A stretch of 64,000 bases of DNA, taken from an uncultured Eubacteriales bacterium (GTDB lineage Bacteria; Bacillota; Clostridia; Christensenellales; CAG-138). The notes under the pieces were generated by a model that saw only the letters and a list, made by a program, of their open reading frames with translations, did no database searches and had not been told where the DNA came from. The position numbers and the translations under genes were made by a program. The DNA lies in NCBI GenBank assembly GCA_900540495.1, contig UQGA01000001.1:178928-242927 (forward strand), written 5' to 3'. This document shows positions 7,748-16,231 of the stretch, piece by piece (the first letter of the stretch is position 1; every line of letters begins with the position of its first letter).

Positions 7748-9264
7748 CGCACGTTCATGTCGAGGCTCCTGTACTGGATCGCCTCGGCGTAATGCCGTTC
7801 CAAAATGGCCTCGCTCCCCTCGAGATCCGCAATCGTGCGCGCGACCTTCAGAATGCGCTGATAGGCGCGCGCGGACAGGCGCAACTGGGCAAACGCCTGC
7901 CGGAGCAGCCGCTCCGACGCACCCTGCGGCGAACAATAGGCGCGCACCTGTTGTGTGTTCATCTGCGCGTTACAAAGAATGCCCTCTTCGTCAAACCGGG
8001 CGCGCTGGCGTGCCCGCGCGGCGTTCACACGCGCGCGCACGGCGCTCGACGGCTCGCCCCTGGCGCGGTCGGACAGCTCACGATACCCCACCTCCGGCAT
8101 CTCGATATGGATATCGATGCGGTCCAGCAGCGGGCCGGACACGCGCGCCCGGTAGCGCTGGATCTGAGCCGCCGTACAGCGGCACGGCTGCGTGCGCGAA
8201 CCCGCGTTGCCGCAGGGGCAGGGGTTCATCGCCGCAACGAGCATGAACTCCGCCGGGTAGGTGACCGTAGCGGCGATGCGGCTGACGGTCACCGTCCCAT
8301 CCTCAAGCGGCTGGCGCAGCGCCTCCAGCACGTCCCGCTGAAACTCCGGCAGCTCGTCAAGAAACAGCACGCCGAGATGCGCAAGGCTGATCTCGCCCGG
8401 CATCGCGCGCGTGCCGCCGCCCACGAGCGCCGGCGCCGAAGCGCCGTGATGCGGCGCGCGGAACGGCCGCTCCATGACCACGCCCTTCCCCGCCGTCAGC
8501 CCGGACACGGAGTGGATCTTCGTAATCTCGAGCGCCTCGCCGAGCGTCAGTTCCGGCAGGATGGAGGGAATGCTGCGCGCGAGCATGGTTTTGCCGGAAC
8601 CCGGCGTACCGATCATGAGCATGTTGTGCCCGCCCGCCACGGCGATCTCCGCCGCGCGCTTTGCGCCCTGCTGGCCCTTGATTTCCGAAAAATCCGAACC
8701 ATAGGTCAGCTCTGCGGCGCTCCAGGTGCGCACCGGGCATGGCTCGATGCGCTGCACGCCGCGCAGATGCGCCACCAGCTCGCCGAGCGAACCGACCGGC
8801 AGCACCTCCAGATCCGACAGATACGCCACCTCCGCCGCGTTGCCCGCCGGCACCGCGATCGTACGGCAGCCGCCGCCATACGCGCTGAGCGCCATCGGGA
8901 GCACGCCGGCAACCGGGCGCACCGTCCCATCGAGCGCAAGCTCGCCAAGAATGACAAGCCCGTCGGCAGCGCCGGGCGGGATCTGTCCGGAGGCGGCCAG
9001 CAGCGCGACGGCGATGGGCAGATCGTACACGGCGCCCTCCTTGCGCATGCCGGCGGGCGCAAGGCTGATCGTGATATGCGCGGTGGGAAAGCTGAAGCCG
9101 GAATTGCGCACGGCGGCGCGCACGCGCTCGCGCGATTCGCGCACGGCGGCGTCCGGCAACCCGACCGTGTCATAAGCCGGCAGTCCGCCGGAAAGATCCG
9201 CCTCCACCGTCACCGGAAAGCCGGCGACGCCGCAAAGGCCATGGCTCGTCACGCTTGCAAGCAC
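7744..9264 (-). CDS. comM: YifB/ComM-type Mg-chelatase-like AAA+ ATPase
   Basis: A 506-residue AAA+ protein of the ComM/YifB family, a branch-migration helicase in transformation where it has been studied. The N-terminal Lon-protease-like fold (HGLCGVAGFPVTVEADLSGG, GLPDAAVRESRERV) is followed by Walker A GTPGSGKTMLA near residue 220, an RPFRAPHH block, Walker B LFLDELPEF and the Cys cluster MNPCPCGN...CRC. The C-terminal domain ends in LSARAYQRILKVARTIADL. The start is GTG at 9264 with GGAGGG 9 bases before it. It follows gtrA by 3 bases and overlaps dprA. Confidence 0.95.
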   Translation of the reverse strand: MLASVTSHGLCGVAGFPVTVEADLSGGLPAYDTVGLPDAAVRESRERVRAAVRNSGFSFPTAHITISLAPAGMRKEGAVYDLPIAVALLAASGQIPPGAADGLVILGELALDGTVRPVAGVLPMALSAYGGGCRTIAVPAGNAAEVAYLSDLEVLPVGSLGELVAHLRGVQRIEPCPVRTWSAAELTYGSDFSEIKGQQGAKRAAEIAVAGGHNMLMIGTPGSGKTMLARSIPSILPELTLGEALEITKIHSVSGLTAGKGVVMERPFRAPHHGASAPALVGGGTRAMPGEISLAHLGVLFLDELPEFQRDVLEALRQPLEDGTVTVSRIAATVTYPAEFMLVAAMNPCPCGNAGSRTQPCRCTAAQIQRYRARVSGPLLDRIDIHIEMPEVGYRELSDRARGEPSSAVRARVNAARARQRARFDEEGILCNAQMNTQQVRAYCSPQGASERLLRQAFAQLRLSARAYQRILKVARTIADLEGSEAILERHYAEAIQYRSLDMNVR

Positions 9265-9267
9265 CGG

Positions 9268-9750
9268 TCACGCCCTCCCTTCCCCGCCGGCACTGCGGAA
9301 CACAAACAGGCGGTTCCCGATAAAATTGACCACGATCGCCACGGGTGTGGCGATGAGTTTGCAGACCGTATCGCCCTTGACAAATGAGGCAAGGAACGCC
9401 GGTATCCACGAAGCGACCCAGGCATCCGAAATGGCCAGCACGTTGCGGCAGAACCAGATGGCCGCAAGCGACACGCCAAGCGACACAAGGTTGACCAGCA
9501 GGAACGTGACGACCTCCCGCGCGCTGCGCGTGCGCGTATCCCGAAACGTCCAACTGCTGTTCCAAAGATAGCTGTTGGCCACGCCGCAACAGTATCCGAC
9601 GATCTGCGCCAGATATGTCCAGCCCACCAGCAGGTTGAACGCCTGGAACACGAGGAAATCGACCAGCGTGTTGAACACGCCCACCACGGCGAACTTGATG
9701 AACTGCACGGCCGTGCTCCTGGCGCCGTCCTGCGCCGGTTCATGCGCCAT
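9268..9750 (-). CDS. GtrA family membrane protein
   Basis: A 160-residue integral membrane protein with four hydrophobic segments. The first has the GtrA signature FIKFAVVGVFNTLVDFLVF, and a later segment has YCCGVANSYLWNSSWTF. GtrA proteins are thought to help move undecaprenyl-phosphate-linked sugars across the membrane. The gene overlaps the 3' end of the giant glycosyltransferase gene by 11 bases, so the two are almost certainly co-translated. The pairing makes a lipid-linked sugar donor for the glycosyltransferase likely (inference). Confidence 0.9.
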   Translation of the reverse strand: MAHEPAQDGARSTAVQFIKFAVVGVFNTLVDFLVFQAFNLLVGWTYLAQIVGYCCGVANSYLWNSSWTFRDTRTRSAREVVTFLLVNLVSLGVSLAAIWFCRNVLAISDAWVASWIPAFLASFVKGDTVCKLIATPVAIVVNFIGNRLFVFRSAGGEGRA

Positions 9751-12700
9751 ACATCAGCCCCCCTCCCGGCAGGCACTTGATGATCTTCGCCCACCATGCG
9801 GGGATCGGAAGCCCCGACAGCCCCGGATACAGCAGAACGAACAGCGCCGCCGCCACGCCGAGCCAGATCCATTTCACCCTGCCGAGCCGCGGATACCGCT
9901 CCTCCAGCCGCTCGAGCAGATATACCGCCGCCATGAGAATAAACGGTACCGTGGTAAAGAAATGATAGATGAACGTGCATCGCGGCACGAGCACCCACGG
10001 CAGATAGTTCGCCAGTATGCCGACGCAGATGATCTGCAACGCCCGGTCCGGCCGGATGCGGCGGGTAACGCGCAGCCCGAGCAGGATCGGCGCCGCGACC
10101 GCCCCCACCCACCAGACGGCCGGGTTGCCGGAGGCCGTCAACGTGGAGACGGTGCCGGCGGCGCTATCGTTACCGGAGTAGTACCACATGGGGCGCAGCG
10201 TGAACGGCCACTGCCACCAGGCGGACTGGTACGGATGCGTGGCCGTCAGGCCGCTGTGATAATCGTACATGAACTCCTGATAGCGCCAGAGCGTGGAGAA
10301 CGCCTCCCGCAATCCATACCCCTGCGTCGAGCCGGCCTCGTAGATATAGTACGGCAGATAGGCGCAAAAATAGATGGTAAACGGGATGAGCAGGAAAAAC
10401 AGGCAGCACCAGAGCAACGTGAACAGCACGTTTCGCCAGTAACCCATGGCCAACTGGCGCTCCCGCTCCGAACCGCAGAGCAACCGCCCGCGCTCCCGGT
10501 AGCGGGCGATCAGCGAACCGAAGAACAGCACCGCCAGCCCGCCGCCGGCATAGATGCACGTCCACTTGCTCGCCGCGCCGAGACCGAAGAACAGGCCGGA
10601 GAGCGCAAGCGGCCGGAGGGTCCTCTTCCATCCATCCGCATAGAAGTTCATCGTGATGTATTCGTACATGAAGTAATACATCAGCAGAATGAAGAACACG
10701 GCGTACACGTCGATGGTGGCGATGCGCGTCTGCGTAAAGTGCATGAAATCGACCGCAAACAGCGCCGTGCACAGGAACGCATAGGTGGTCTTCCTGAACA
10801 GCCGCTTGCCGAACAGGTACAGCACCGGCAGCATCGCCACGCCCACAAGCGCGCCCATGATGCGCCAGCCGAATGGATTCATCCCGAAAATCGCTATGCC
10901 GATGGAGATGATGAGCTTGCCCAGCGGCGGATGCGAGTTCTCATACGGGGCAAGGTTGTGCAGGTGTTCGTAAGCCGTGCGCGCATGATACAGCTCGTCG
11001 AAATACATGCCGTTGAAATACGACGGCGATTCCGGTACGGTATCCTGCTCGTCGAGCAGCGCCGCCTGCGTGCCGACGGGGTCCACCACGCGCGCCTCAA
11101 TCAGTTCGCCCGCTTCGTCAAAGAAGGCGATCTCATTGATGTTCAGGCTGTTGCCCACGCATTGCAGCGTGAGCGTACGCGCGGTAAAGCCCGTTTCCAC
11201 GCGTTGCCAGCGGAACATGTTGTCATAGAGCTGCTCATACTGCTCCTCATGTCCGTCGTCGGCGCGCAGCAGCATGAGCCCATCGTTCTGAATATTGCCA
11301 TATACCCAGTATTCGCTGACGGTCGTTTCCTCCGCAAACGCGATGGTGACGATCTCGCCGGTAGACTGCGGCGTCCAATTCGTTTCCGGCGCCGAGAGCG
11401 TCCCGAGGTTCACAAGCGAAACCGCGCCGTACAGCAGCGTCACCGCCAGCATAAGGATCGTATCGCGCCGGGTGAGATGCAGGCGGTTGTCCGTCGGCTC
11501 CAGAGGCTGCATCGGTTCCGGCTGCTCAAAAACGGGCTGCCAGCCGCCCGCCGCAGCGCCGCGAGCCGCCGCCGGAACCGGTCCGTGAATGTTACCGCGC
11601 ACGAGGATGTCGATCGAGATCCAGACCAGATACAGACAGGCGAGCACCATCATCGCAGAGCCAAAACGCGTGAGCGCGTCGTAGGCAGCCCCGCGCAACT
11701 CCATCCGGTTGATGATGTAGATTGCACCCAGCAGGTTGATCAGCAGCGGCACCGTGACCGCCCCGAAGGCGATGAGAAGCCGGCGGTCCCGCTCATACAG
11801 ATAGGCCATGAGCAGCAGCAGCAGAGCGGGGAACAGATACCGCTCGTGCATGTAATGGCCGAACGTGAAGATGACCATAAGCATACATGCCGCCGCCAGA
11901 TACAGCGCCCCCTCCCGCCGCTTGCATGCGCGCAGCGCCGAGAGCGTCAGCCGCTCTTCGCCCGCCGGCAGCACAAGGAACGAGCGCAGGAACAGGAACG
12001 CGCCGAGCAGCACCGCGGCCCCGATAAAGACGGGCCCCAGAATGGAATACGGCACGCCCAGCACGGGGCTCTCCACCGGCGCCCAGTTGAGCCCGAGCAG
12101 TGCCGGGAAGTTGTACGCCTCAATGGTCGCATACGGGTAGGAGCTGATCGTGTTCAGATAGCGGTCCACAAGATAGAACAGGTCCTGATCGCCCTTGAAC
12201 GGCAACGAGCCGACGAACAGCACCAGCAGCGCCGCCAGTACCGCCAGCGCCGTGCGCAGCAGACGCTTCTTCCAGTCCGCGGAAACGACGATCAATGCCA
12301 GATATGCCACCGCCAGGATCGGGCCGAACATGAGCGCCTGCGGCTTGAACAGGATGGCAAGCCCGAACACCGCGCCCGCAAGGATCAGCCGATCCGCCCA
12401 GAGCAGATAGATCGCCCCGACAATGCCGAGCGTGAGCAGCGAGTCAATCTGCCCCCACGCGCCGGAGATAAACATGGCCGCCGGGTTAAAGGCGAGAACC
12501 GCGCACAGCACGAGCGCAAACGATTCGCGCATGCCCCGCCGGCGGGCAATGCGATACACCAGATAGGCCGATGCGAGATCCGCAATGGTCGCGGGCAGCT
12601 TGAACAGGAACACCATGCCCGCGCTGCCGTAGGACAGGTTCAGCACGCGGCACAGCCAGGAGATCGCGCCACACACATACATATAGCCCGGCGGATAGTC

Positions 12701-13612
12701 CGCAAATATGCCGGACGTATAGAAATTGGACATGCCGTTGGTCAGCACGGCGTTGCCCCAGGCCATGAAGCAGTTGATGTCGGTCGGGTGCCCGACAAAG
12801 ATGAGCGACAGCAGCAGCCGCAGCGCGAATGCGCCCGCCATGACCGCGGCGAGGATGGGGATGGGCCGCGCGGGTTCCCGAATCGCTTCCGCCTCGTTGC
12901 GCAAGACGCGCCCATACAACAGGGCATAGAGTGCAAGCGTCAGCAGGCCGGTCAGCACGATGGCTGCGAACACAAGGTTGGACGGCGCCGCCGCATCCGT
13001 ATCGGTGGCGCCGGACGCCACCGTGCCGGTCAGCGCAAGATCGATGATGGTGCCGGACGCCACCTCATCGCACGCATACAGCGAAACGTCCCGGAACCAG
13101 GCGACGCCGCTGCTCTCCATGCCGTAGCCGCCCAGCCGCAGCGCCACGCGCAGCGTCGTCTGTTCCGCACCGGTGCGCACATACAGCGTCAATTCCGTCC
13201 AGTCGGACGTGCCGACGGCGCTCTCGGAATAACAGTACGTGCCGTCAAGGTCGTAATTGTCGATCGACAGATTGGCGCCCTGCCCGCCGACAACCTCCTC
13301 CGTCCGCACGGCAGCGCGCAGGCGATACACGGTATCCGGCTCCACCGTCACGTCCTGACAGACGCGCGCGTCGTTGCCGGACGTGTTGTCCAGCCGAATG
13401 GCGGCGCCCGCCTCCGTCTCCTCCAGCCGCGCCTGGACGCCGGCCTCCTCGTATGCCTGCAGCGCCCATCCCACCGGCAACTCGAGCAGATCGGAGGCAT
13501 CCGAAAAATCGCCGTTGTAGATGAGATCCTCCCCGGCAAGATGGTCGCCGTCCGCCAGCGCGGCGGCGGGCAACAGGCAGCATATGAGTAGGAACGCAAA
13601 AAACTTTCGCAT
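9740..13612 (-). CDS. Giant double GT-C glycosyltransferase with carbohydrate-binding-like domains
   Basis: A 1290-residue membrane protein that looks like two glycosyltransferases in one chain. Residues 1-20 are a signal peptide (KFFAFLLICCLLPAAALA). Residues about 25-180 form a CBM-like beta domain (NGDF, WTELTLYVRTG, FRDVSLY). Residues about 205-630 form a first GT-C half resembling Gpi18-like mannosyltransferases: DINCF near 277 and AWGQIDSLLTLG near 387. Residues about 740-840 look like a discoidin/F5-8-type domain (VTIAFAEETTVSEYWVYGN, INEIAFFDEAG). The C-terminal 430 residues are a PMT/GT39-like half with the Asp-Glu pair in MYFDELYHARTAYEHLHN near 870 and SHPPLGKLIISIGI. The ATG at 13612 has AAGAAGG upstream and starts the signal peptide. 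The acceptor is unknown. Protein O-mannosylation or wall-polymer glycosylation are the obvious candidates. Confidence 0.85.
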   Translation of the reverse strand: MRKFFAFLLICCLLPAAALADGDHLAGEDLIYNGDFSDASDLLELPVGWALQAYEEAGVQARLEETEAGAAIRLDNTSGNDARVCQDVTVEPDTVYRLRAAVRTEEVVGGQGANLSIDNYDLDGTYCYSESAVGTSDWTELTLYVRTGAEQTTLRVALRLGGYGMESSGVAWFRDVSLYACDEVASGTIIDLALTGTVASGATDTDAAAPSNLVFAAIVLTGLLTLALYALLYGRVLRNEAEAIREPARPIPILAAVMAGAFALRLLLSLIFVGHPTDINCFMAWGNAVLTNGMSNFYTSGIFADYPPGYMYVCGAISWLCRVLNLSYGSAGMVFLFKLPATIADLASAYLVYRIARRRGMRESFALVLCAVLAFNPAAMFISGAWGQIDSLLTLGIVGAIYLLWADRLILAGAVFGLAILFKPQALMFGPILAVAYLALIVVSADWKKRLLRTALAVLAALLVLFVGSLPFKGDQDLFYLVDRYLNTISSYPYATIEAYNFPALLGLNWAPVESPVLGVPYSILGPVFIGAAVLLGAFLFLRSFLVLPAGEERLTLSALRACKRREGALYLAAACMLMVIFTFGHYMHERYLFPALLLLLMAYLYERDRRLLIAFGAVTVPLLINLLGAIYIINRMELRGAAYDALTRFGSAMMVLACLYLVWISIDILVRGNIHGPVPAAARGAAAGGWQPVFEQPEPMQPLEPTDNRLHLTRRDTILMLAVTLLYGAVSLVNLGTLSAPETNWTPQSTGEIVTIAFAEETTVSEYWVYGNIQNDGLMLLRADDGHEEQYEQLYDNMFRWQRVETGFTARTLTLQCVGNSLNINEIAFFDEAGELIEARVVDPVGTQAALLDEQDTVPESPSYFNGMYFDELYHARTAYEHLHNLAPYENSHPPLGKLIISIGIAIFGMNPFGWRIMGALVGVAMLPVLYLFGKRLFRKTTYAFLCTALFAVDFMHFTQTRIATIDVYAVFFILLMYYFMYEYITMNFYADGWKRTLRPLALSGLFFGLGAASKWTCIYAGGGLAVLFFGSLIARYRERGRLLCGSERERQLAMGYWRNVLFTLLWCCLFFLLIPFTIYFCAYLPYYIYEAGSTQGYGLREAFSTLWRYQEFMYDYHSGLTATHPYQSAWWQWPFTLRPMWYYSGNDSAAGTVSTLTASGNPAVWWVGAVAAPILLGLRVTRRIRPDRALQIICVGILANYLPWVLVPRCTFIYHFFTTVPFILMAAVYLLERLEERYPRLGRVKWIWLGVAAALFVLLYPGLSGLPIPAWWAKIIKCLPGGGLMYGA

Positions 13613-13664
13613 ACAACAACCTTCTTCTATCGGGTCTGCCGTGTCAGCAAATTTCTTCCAGACC

Positions 13665-13693
13665 AATATAGCATAGACAAAACGGATGCGCAA
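13665..13693 (-). promoter_or_regulatory. Sigma-A-type promoter for the glycosyltransferase-gtrA unit
   Basis: On the minus strand TTGCGC (13688-13693) and TATATT (13665-13670) are separated by 17 bases, 50 bases upstream of the glycosyltransferase ATG. The -35 box abuts the yraN stop codon. Confidence 0.5.
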
Positions 13694-14044
13694 TCAACCT
13701 GAAAAAGCGTTCACAATATGTTGAATCTTCCCCTCCGGCAGATAGACCTCCACCACATCGAAGCGCGCCGGGGCCATGCCGCAACGGCATTGTTGCAGAT
13801 ATGCCGCCGCGGCAAGCCGAAGATTGCGCTGCTTGTCCCGTCCGACCGCCATGGCCGGCGTGCCGAACGCCGTGTTCGTGCGGGTCTTCACCTCCACAAA
13901 CACGAGGCAATCCCCGTCGCGCAGGATCAGGTCGATCTCGTGGCGCCCATGCCGGTAGTTGCGGCATACCAGGCGGTAGCCGCACCGCCGCAGATACCGC
14001 AGCGCCAGCCGTTCGCCACGCCGCCCCACCTCCGCCGCGCTCAT
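13694..14044 (-). CDS. yraN: YraN family (UPF0102) nuclease-fold protein
   Basis: A 116-residue cytoplasmic protein of the YraN/UPF0102 family, a restriction-endonuclease-like fold of unproven function that often sits beside rnhB. Motifs: GRRGERLALRYLRRCGYRLV, NYRHGRHEIDLILRD (with the catalytic-type Glu-Ile-Asp) and LVFVEVKTRTN (the E-x-K pair). The ATG at 14044 overlaps the rnhB stop (ATGA). A housekeeping role in DNA or RNA processing is the usual guess. The sequence shows an intact PD-(D/E)xK-like core. Confidence 0.9.
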   Translation of the reverse strand: MSAAEVGRRGERLALRYLRRCGYRLVCRNYRHGRHEIDLILRDGDCLVFVEVKTRTNTAFGTPAMAVGRDKQRNLRLAAAAYLQQCRCGMAPARFDVVEVYLPEGKIQHIVNAFSG

Positions 14045-14667
14045 AGGAACTTCCGGATGAACGAGCGCCGGTGCAGCGGGCAGGGGCCGTACGCGCGCAG
14101 CGCCGCGATATGCTCCGCCGTGCCGTACCCCTTGTTGCGCCGGAACCCGTAGGCGGGGTACAGCGCATCCTGCTCGATCATGTACCGGTCGCGTGAAACC
14201 TTGGCCAGGATGGACGCCGCCGCGATGGAATAGGACAGCGCATCCCCGTGCACGAGCGGATGCTGCCTTGCCGGCAGATTCAGTCCCGTCATGGCGTCGA
14301 TCAGCACGTCCGTCACCGGCACGCCGATGGCGGCGAACGCCCGTTCAAACCCACGCCGGGTGGCCTCGAGGATGTTGATCTCGTCGATCACCTCCGGCTC
14401 CACCCACGAAAGCGACCAGGCGGAGGCGTGCGCCGCCAGCGCCGCAAACACGGACTCGCGGCGCTTTTCGGAAAGCTTTTTGGAGTCGTTCACATACGGT
14501 ACAAGCGGCTCCGGCGGCATGACGGCGCAACAGACGACCACCGGCCCCGCCAGCGGGCCGCGCCCCACCTCGTCCATGCCGGCAAGCACGCAGCCGGGCC
14601 TGTCCCAAAAGACACGGTCGCGCGCGGATATGGCCAGCAGCCGTTCCGTTTCAGGTTGTCTCGGCAT
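14041..14667 (-). CDS. rnhB: Ribonuclease HII
   Basis: Removes ribonucleotides from RNA-DNA hybrids. The protein has 208 residues. Signature GMDEVGRGPLAGPVVVCC supplies the first catalytic Asp and Glu, followed by DSKKLSEKRRE, INILEATRRGFERA, DVLIDAMTG and HGDALSYSIAAASILAKVSRD, then YGFRRNKGYGTAEHIAAL and the C-terminal HRRSF. The ATG at 14667 has GGAGGGGGAGAG directly upstream. Start codons further up in the open frame belong to the ylqF overlap and are rejected. The start overlaps ylqF by 17 bases, and the end overlaps yraN. Confidence 0.97.
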   Translation of the reverse strand: MPRQPETERLLAISARDRVFWDRPGCVLAGMDEVGRGPLAGPVVVCCAVMPPEPLVPYVNDSKKLSEKRRESVFAALAAHASAWSLSWVEPEVIDEINILEATRRGFERAFAAIGVPVTDVLIDAMTGLNLPARQHPLVHGDALSYSIAAASILAKVSRDRYMIEQDALYPAYGFRRNKGYGTAEHIAALRAYGPCPLHRRSFIRKFL

Positions 14668-15559
14668 GGCTCTCCCCCTCCGGCGTTTCCAACGTGATGC
14701 GGCCAATGCGGCCGGCACGAAATTCATCCAGCACGACATGCGCCGCGCGCTCGATATCCGGTTCGCGCCCGGGCAGGAAAAACGAGCGGCACGCGCACAC
14801 GGCGGGCAGAAGCGACTCCGCCGCCATCCCGGGCGCAAGGCCCGGATAACGGGCCGCGACCGCGGCCGGCTGCATGGCCAAAAGCTCCGCAAGCAACGAT
14901 GCGGCAAGGGATTCGGTGTCCATGATCTCGTCGCGGATTGAGCCGAGATAGGCCAGGTGCCTTGCGTAACGCTGCACGGCCAGTTTCGGCCAGAGCAGGC
15001 CAGGCGTGTCCATCAGTTCGAGGTGCGGCGTGATGCGCACCCACTGCTTGCCGCGCGTGATCCCCGGCCTGTCCCCGACCTGCGCGCGCGCCTGTCCCGC
15101 AATGCGGTTGATAAACGTGGATTTGCCGACGTTGGGAATGCCCGCGACGAGCACGCGCACGACCTTGTTGACGCCCTTTTCGCGCATTTTGGCCACGCGC
15201 GGGGCGGCCGCCTGTTCGATCAGCGCAACGGCCTGTTTTTTCCCCGCGCCGGCCGTGGATACGACGGCCTCGGCCAGCAACCCCTGCGCGCGCAAATACG
15301 CGACCCACGCGCGGTTCGCCTCCGGGTCGGCAAGATCGCTCTTGTTGAGCAGGACAACGCGCGCCTTGCCTTGAAACAGGGCCGCAAAATCCGGGTTCCT
15401 TGTGGCCGCAGGCGCGCGTGCATCGACGAGCTCCACGACCACGTCGATGAGCTTCAGGTCTTCCTGTAATTGGCGCCGCGCACGGGCCATGTGGCCCGGA
15501 TACCAGTTGATCGGTGCGGCGGTGCGCTCCGCCTCCCGTCCGTCAAGCTCCGTTGCCAT
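14651..15559 (-). CDS. ylqF: Ribosome biogenesis GTPase YlqF/RbgA
   Basis: A 302-residue circularly permuted GTPase needed for late assembly of the 50S subunit. The family opener INWYPGHMARARRQL is at residues about 18-32. The permuted G motifs follow in order: LVDARAP, LLNKSDLAD (G4), then the P loop GIPNVGKSTFINR (G1) and DTPG (G3). The ATG at 15559 has GGAAGG 6 bases before it. It lies downstream of rplS, past that gene's terminator hairpin, and is coupled to rnhB by overlap. The rplS-ylqF-rnhB order is standard in Bacillota. Confidence 0.96.
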   Translation of the reverse strand: MATELDGREAERTAAPINWYPGHMARARRQLQEDLKLIDVVVELVDARAPAATRNPDFAALFQGKARVVLLNKSDLADPEANRAWVAYLRAQGLLAEAVVSTAGAGKKQAVALIEQAAAPRVAKMREKGVNKVVRVLVAGIPNVGKSTFINRIAGQARAQVGDRPGITRGKQWVRITPHLELMDTPGLLWPKLAVQRYARHLAYLGSIRDEIMDTESLAASLLAELLAMQPAAVAARYPGLAPGMAAESLLPAVCACRSFFLPGREPDIERAAHVVLDEFRAGRIGRITLETPEGESHAETT

Positions 15560-15673
15560 ACAAACCTTCCTTCCCGGCTGGCGGCCCCGAGGCGGCCCGC
15601 CTGGTGCTATTATACATGAGCCGCTCGCGCCCTGTAAAGCGGCCGAACCGCCAGGCGCGGCCCCGTGCGGCGC

Positions 15674-15703
15674 AAAAAGGCCCGGCACCCTGAGGCGCCG
15701 GGT
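15674..15703 (-). terminator. Intrinsic terminator after rplS
   Basis: Minus-strand stem CCCGGCGCC/GGTGCCGGG with a short loop, followed by CC and TTTTT, located 23 bases after the rplS stop. It would lower ylqF-rnhB expression relative to L19. Confidence 0.75.
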
Positions 15704-15725
15704 CCTGCAAGCCGAAAGGCTTCGC

Positions 15726-16085
15726 TCACTTGTTCTTGTCCACGATGCGCTCGCGCACCTTGGCGGCCTTGCCCGCGCGATCGCGCAGGTAAAACAGCTT
15801 GGCGCGGCGCACGACGCCGTGACGCACCACCTCAACGCGCCCGATGCGGGGGCTGTGATACGGGAATGTCCTCTCGACGCCGATGCCGTACGAAATGCGG
15901 CGAACCGTAAACGACTTGCGCACGCCGCCGCCCTGAATCTTGATGACGACGCCCTCAAAGTTCTGAAGGCGCTCGCGGTTGCCCTCGACAACCTTGACGA
16001 ACACGCGCACCGTGTCGCCCACCTGCAGCTCGGGCAGATCCGTACGGAGCTGTTCTTTCTCGAGCTCTCTAATGATGTCCGACAT
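15726..16085 (-). CDS. rplS: 50S ribosomal protein L19
   Basis: A 119-residue L19, which lies at the 30S-50S interface. It opens MSDIIRELEKEQLR and contains GDTVRVFVKVVEG, RLQNFEGVVIKIQGGG, SFTVRRISYGIGVERTFPYHSP and RRAKLFYLR. The ATG at 16085 has GAGGAGGATC upstream. An in-frame GTG 18 bases earlier overlaps that site and is rejected. It has its own promoter at 16164-16192 and a candidate leader structure, so L19 is probably made at a higher rate than the trmD-rimM genes before it. Confidence 0.97.
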   Translation of the reverse strand: MSDIIRELEKEQLRTDLPELQVGDTVRVFVKVVEGNRERLQNFEGVVIKIQGGGVRKSFTVRRISYGIGVERTFPYHSPRIGRVEVVRHGVVRRAKLFYLRDRAGKAAKVRERIVDKNK

Positions 16086-16106
16086 GAAAATGATCCTCCT
16101 CACAAT

Positions 16107-16151
16107 ACTGATGGGCGTTCATATCCAAAGCCGAACAGCGGACCGCCCACT
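16107..16151 (-). promoter_or_regulatory. Candidate L19 leader RNA structure
   Basis: In the 5' untranslated region of rplS, minus-strand CAGTGGGCG and CGCCCATCAGTA can pair with a loop of about 26 bases just before the ribosome binding site. L19 leaders that bind ribosomal protein are known in Bacillota. The assignment here rests only on position and the pairing. Confidence 0.4.
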
Positions 16152-16163
16152 GTCACGGGTGCG

Positions 16164-16192
16164 ATTATACCACAAGGGTCACCCGAATGCAA
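16164..16192 (-). promoter_or_regulatory. Sigma-A-type promoter for rplS
   Basis: Minus strand TTGCAT (16187-16192), 17-base spacer, TATAAT (16164-16169), about 80 bases upstream of the rplS ATG. Confidence 0.75.
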
Positions 16193-16231
16193 GCCCTGAT
16201 TTTCTGCGCCTCTCCGGTGTTTTTCAGGGCT
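16192..16231 (-). other. Hairpin at the end of trmD overlapping the rplS promoter
   Basis: An 8-bp stem AGCCCTGA/TCAGGGCT with a 24-base loop spans the trmD stop codon. The T run (TTTTTT) is on the plus-strand side, so it is not a normal terminator for trmD. On the minus strand it forms a stem without a U tract, next to the rplS -35 box. Confidence 0.4.

Noticed and set aside
6587..7936. Longer DprA with 63 extra N-terminal residues
   Set aside because: The extension lies wholly inside the comM-like gene, has no family match, and the ATG at 7747 makes a normal ATGA overlap.
9575..13591. Very long plus-strand open frame (1338 codons) opposite the giant glycosyltransferase
   Set aside because: Composition dominated by Arg, Gln, His and Glu; no domain visible; its extent tracks that of the real minus-strand gene, as expected of a shadow frame.
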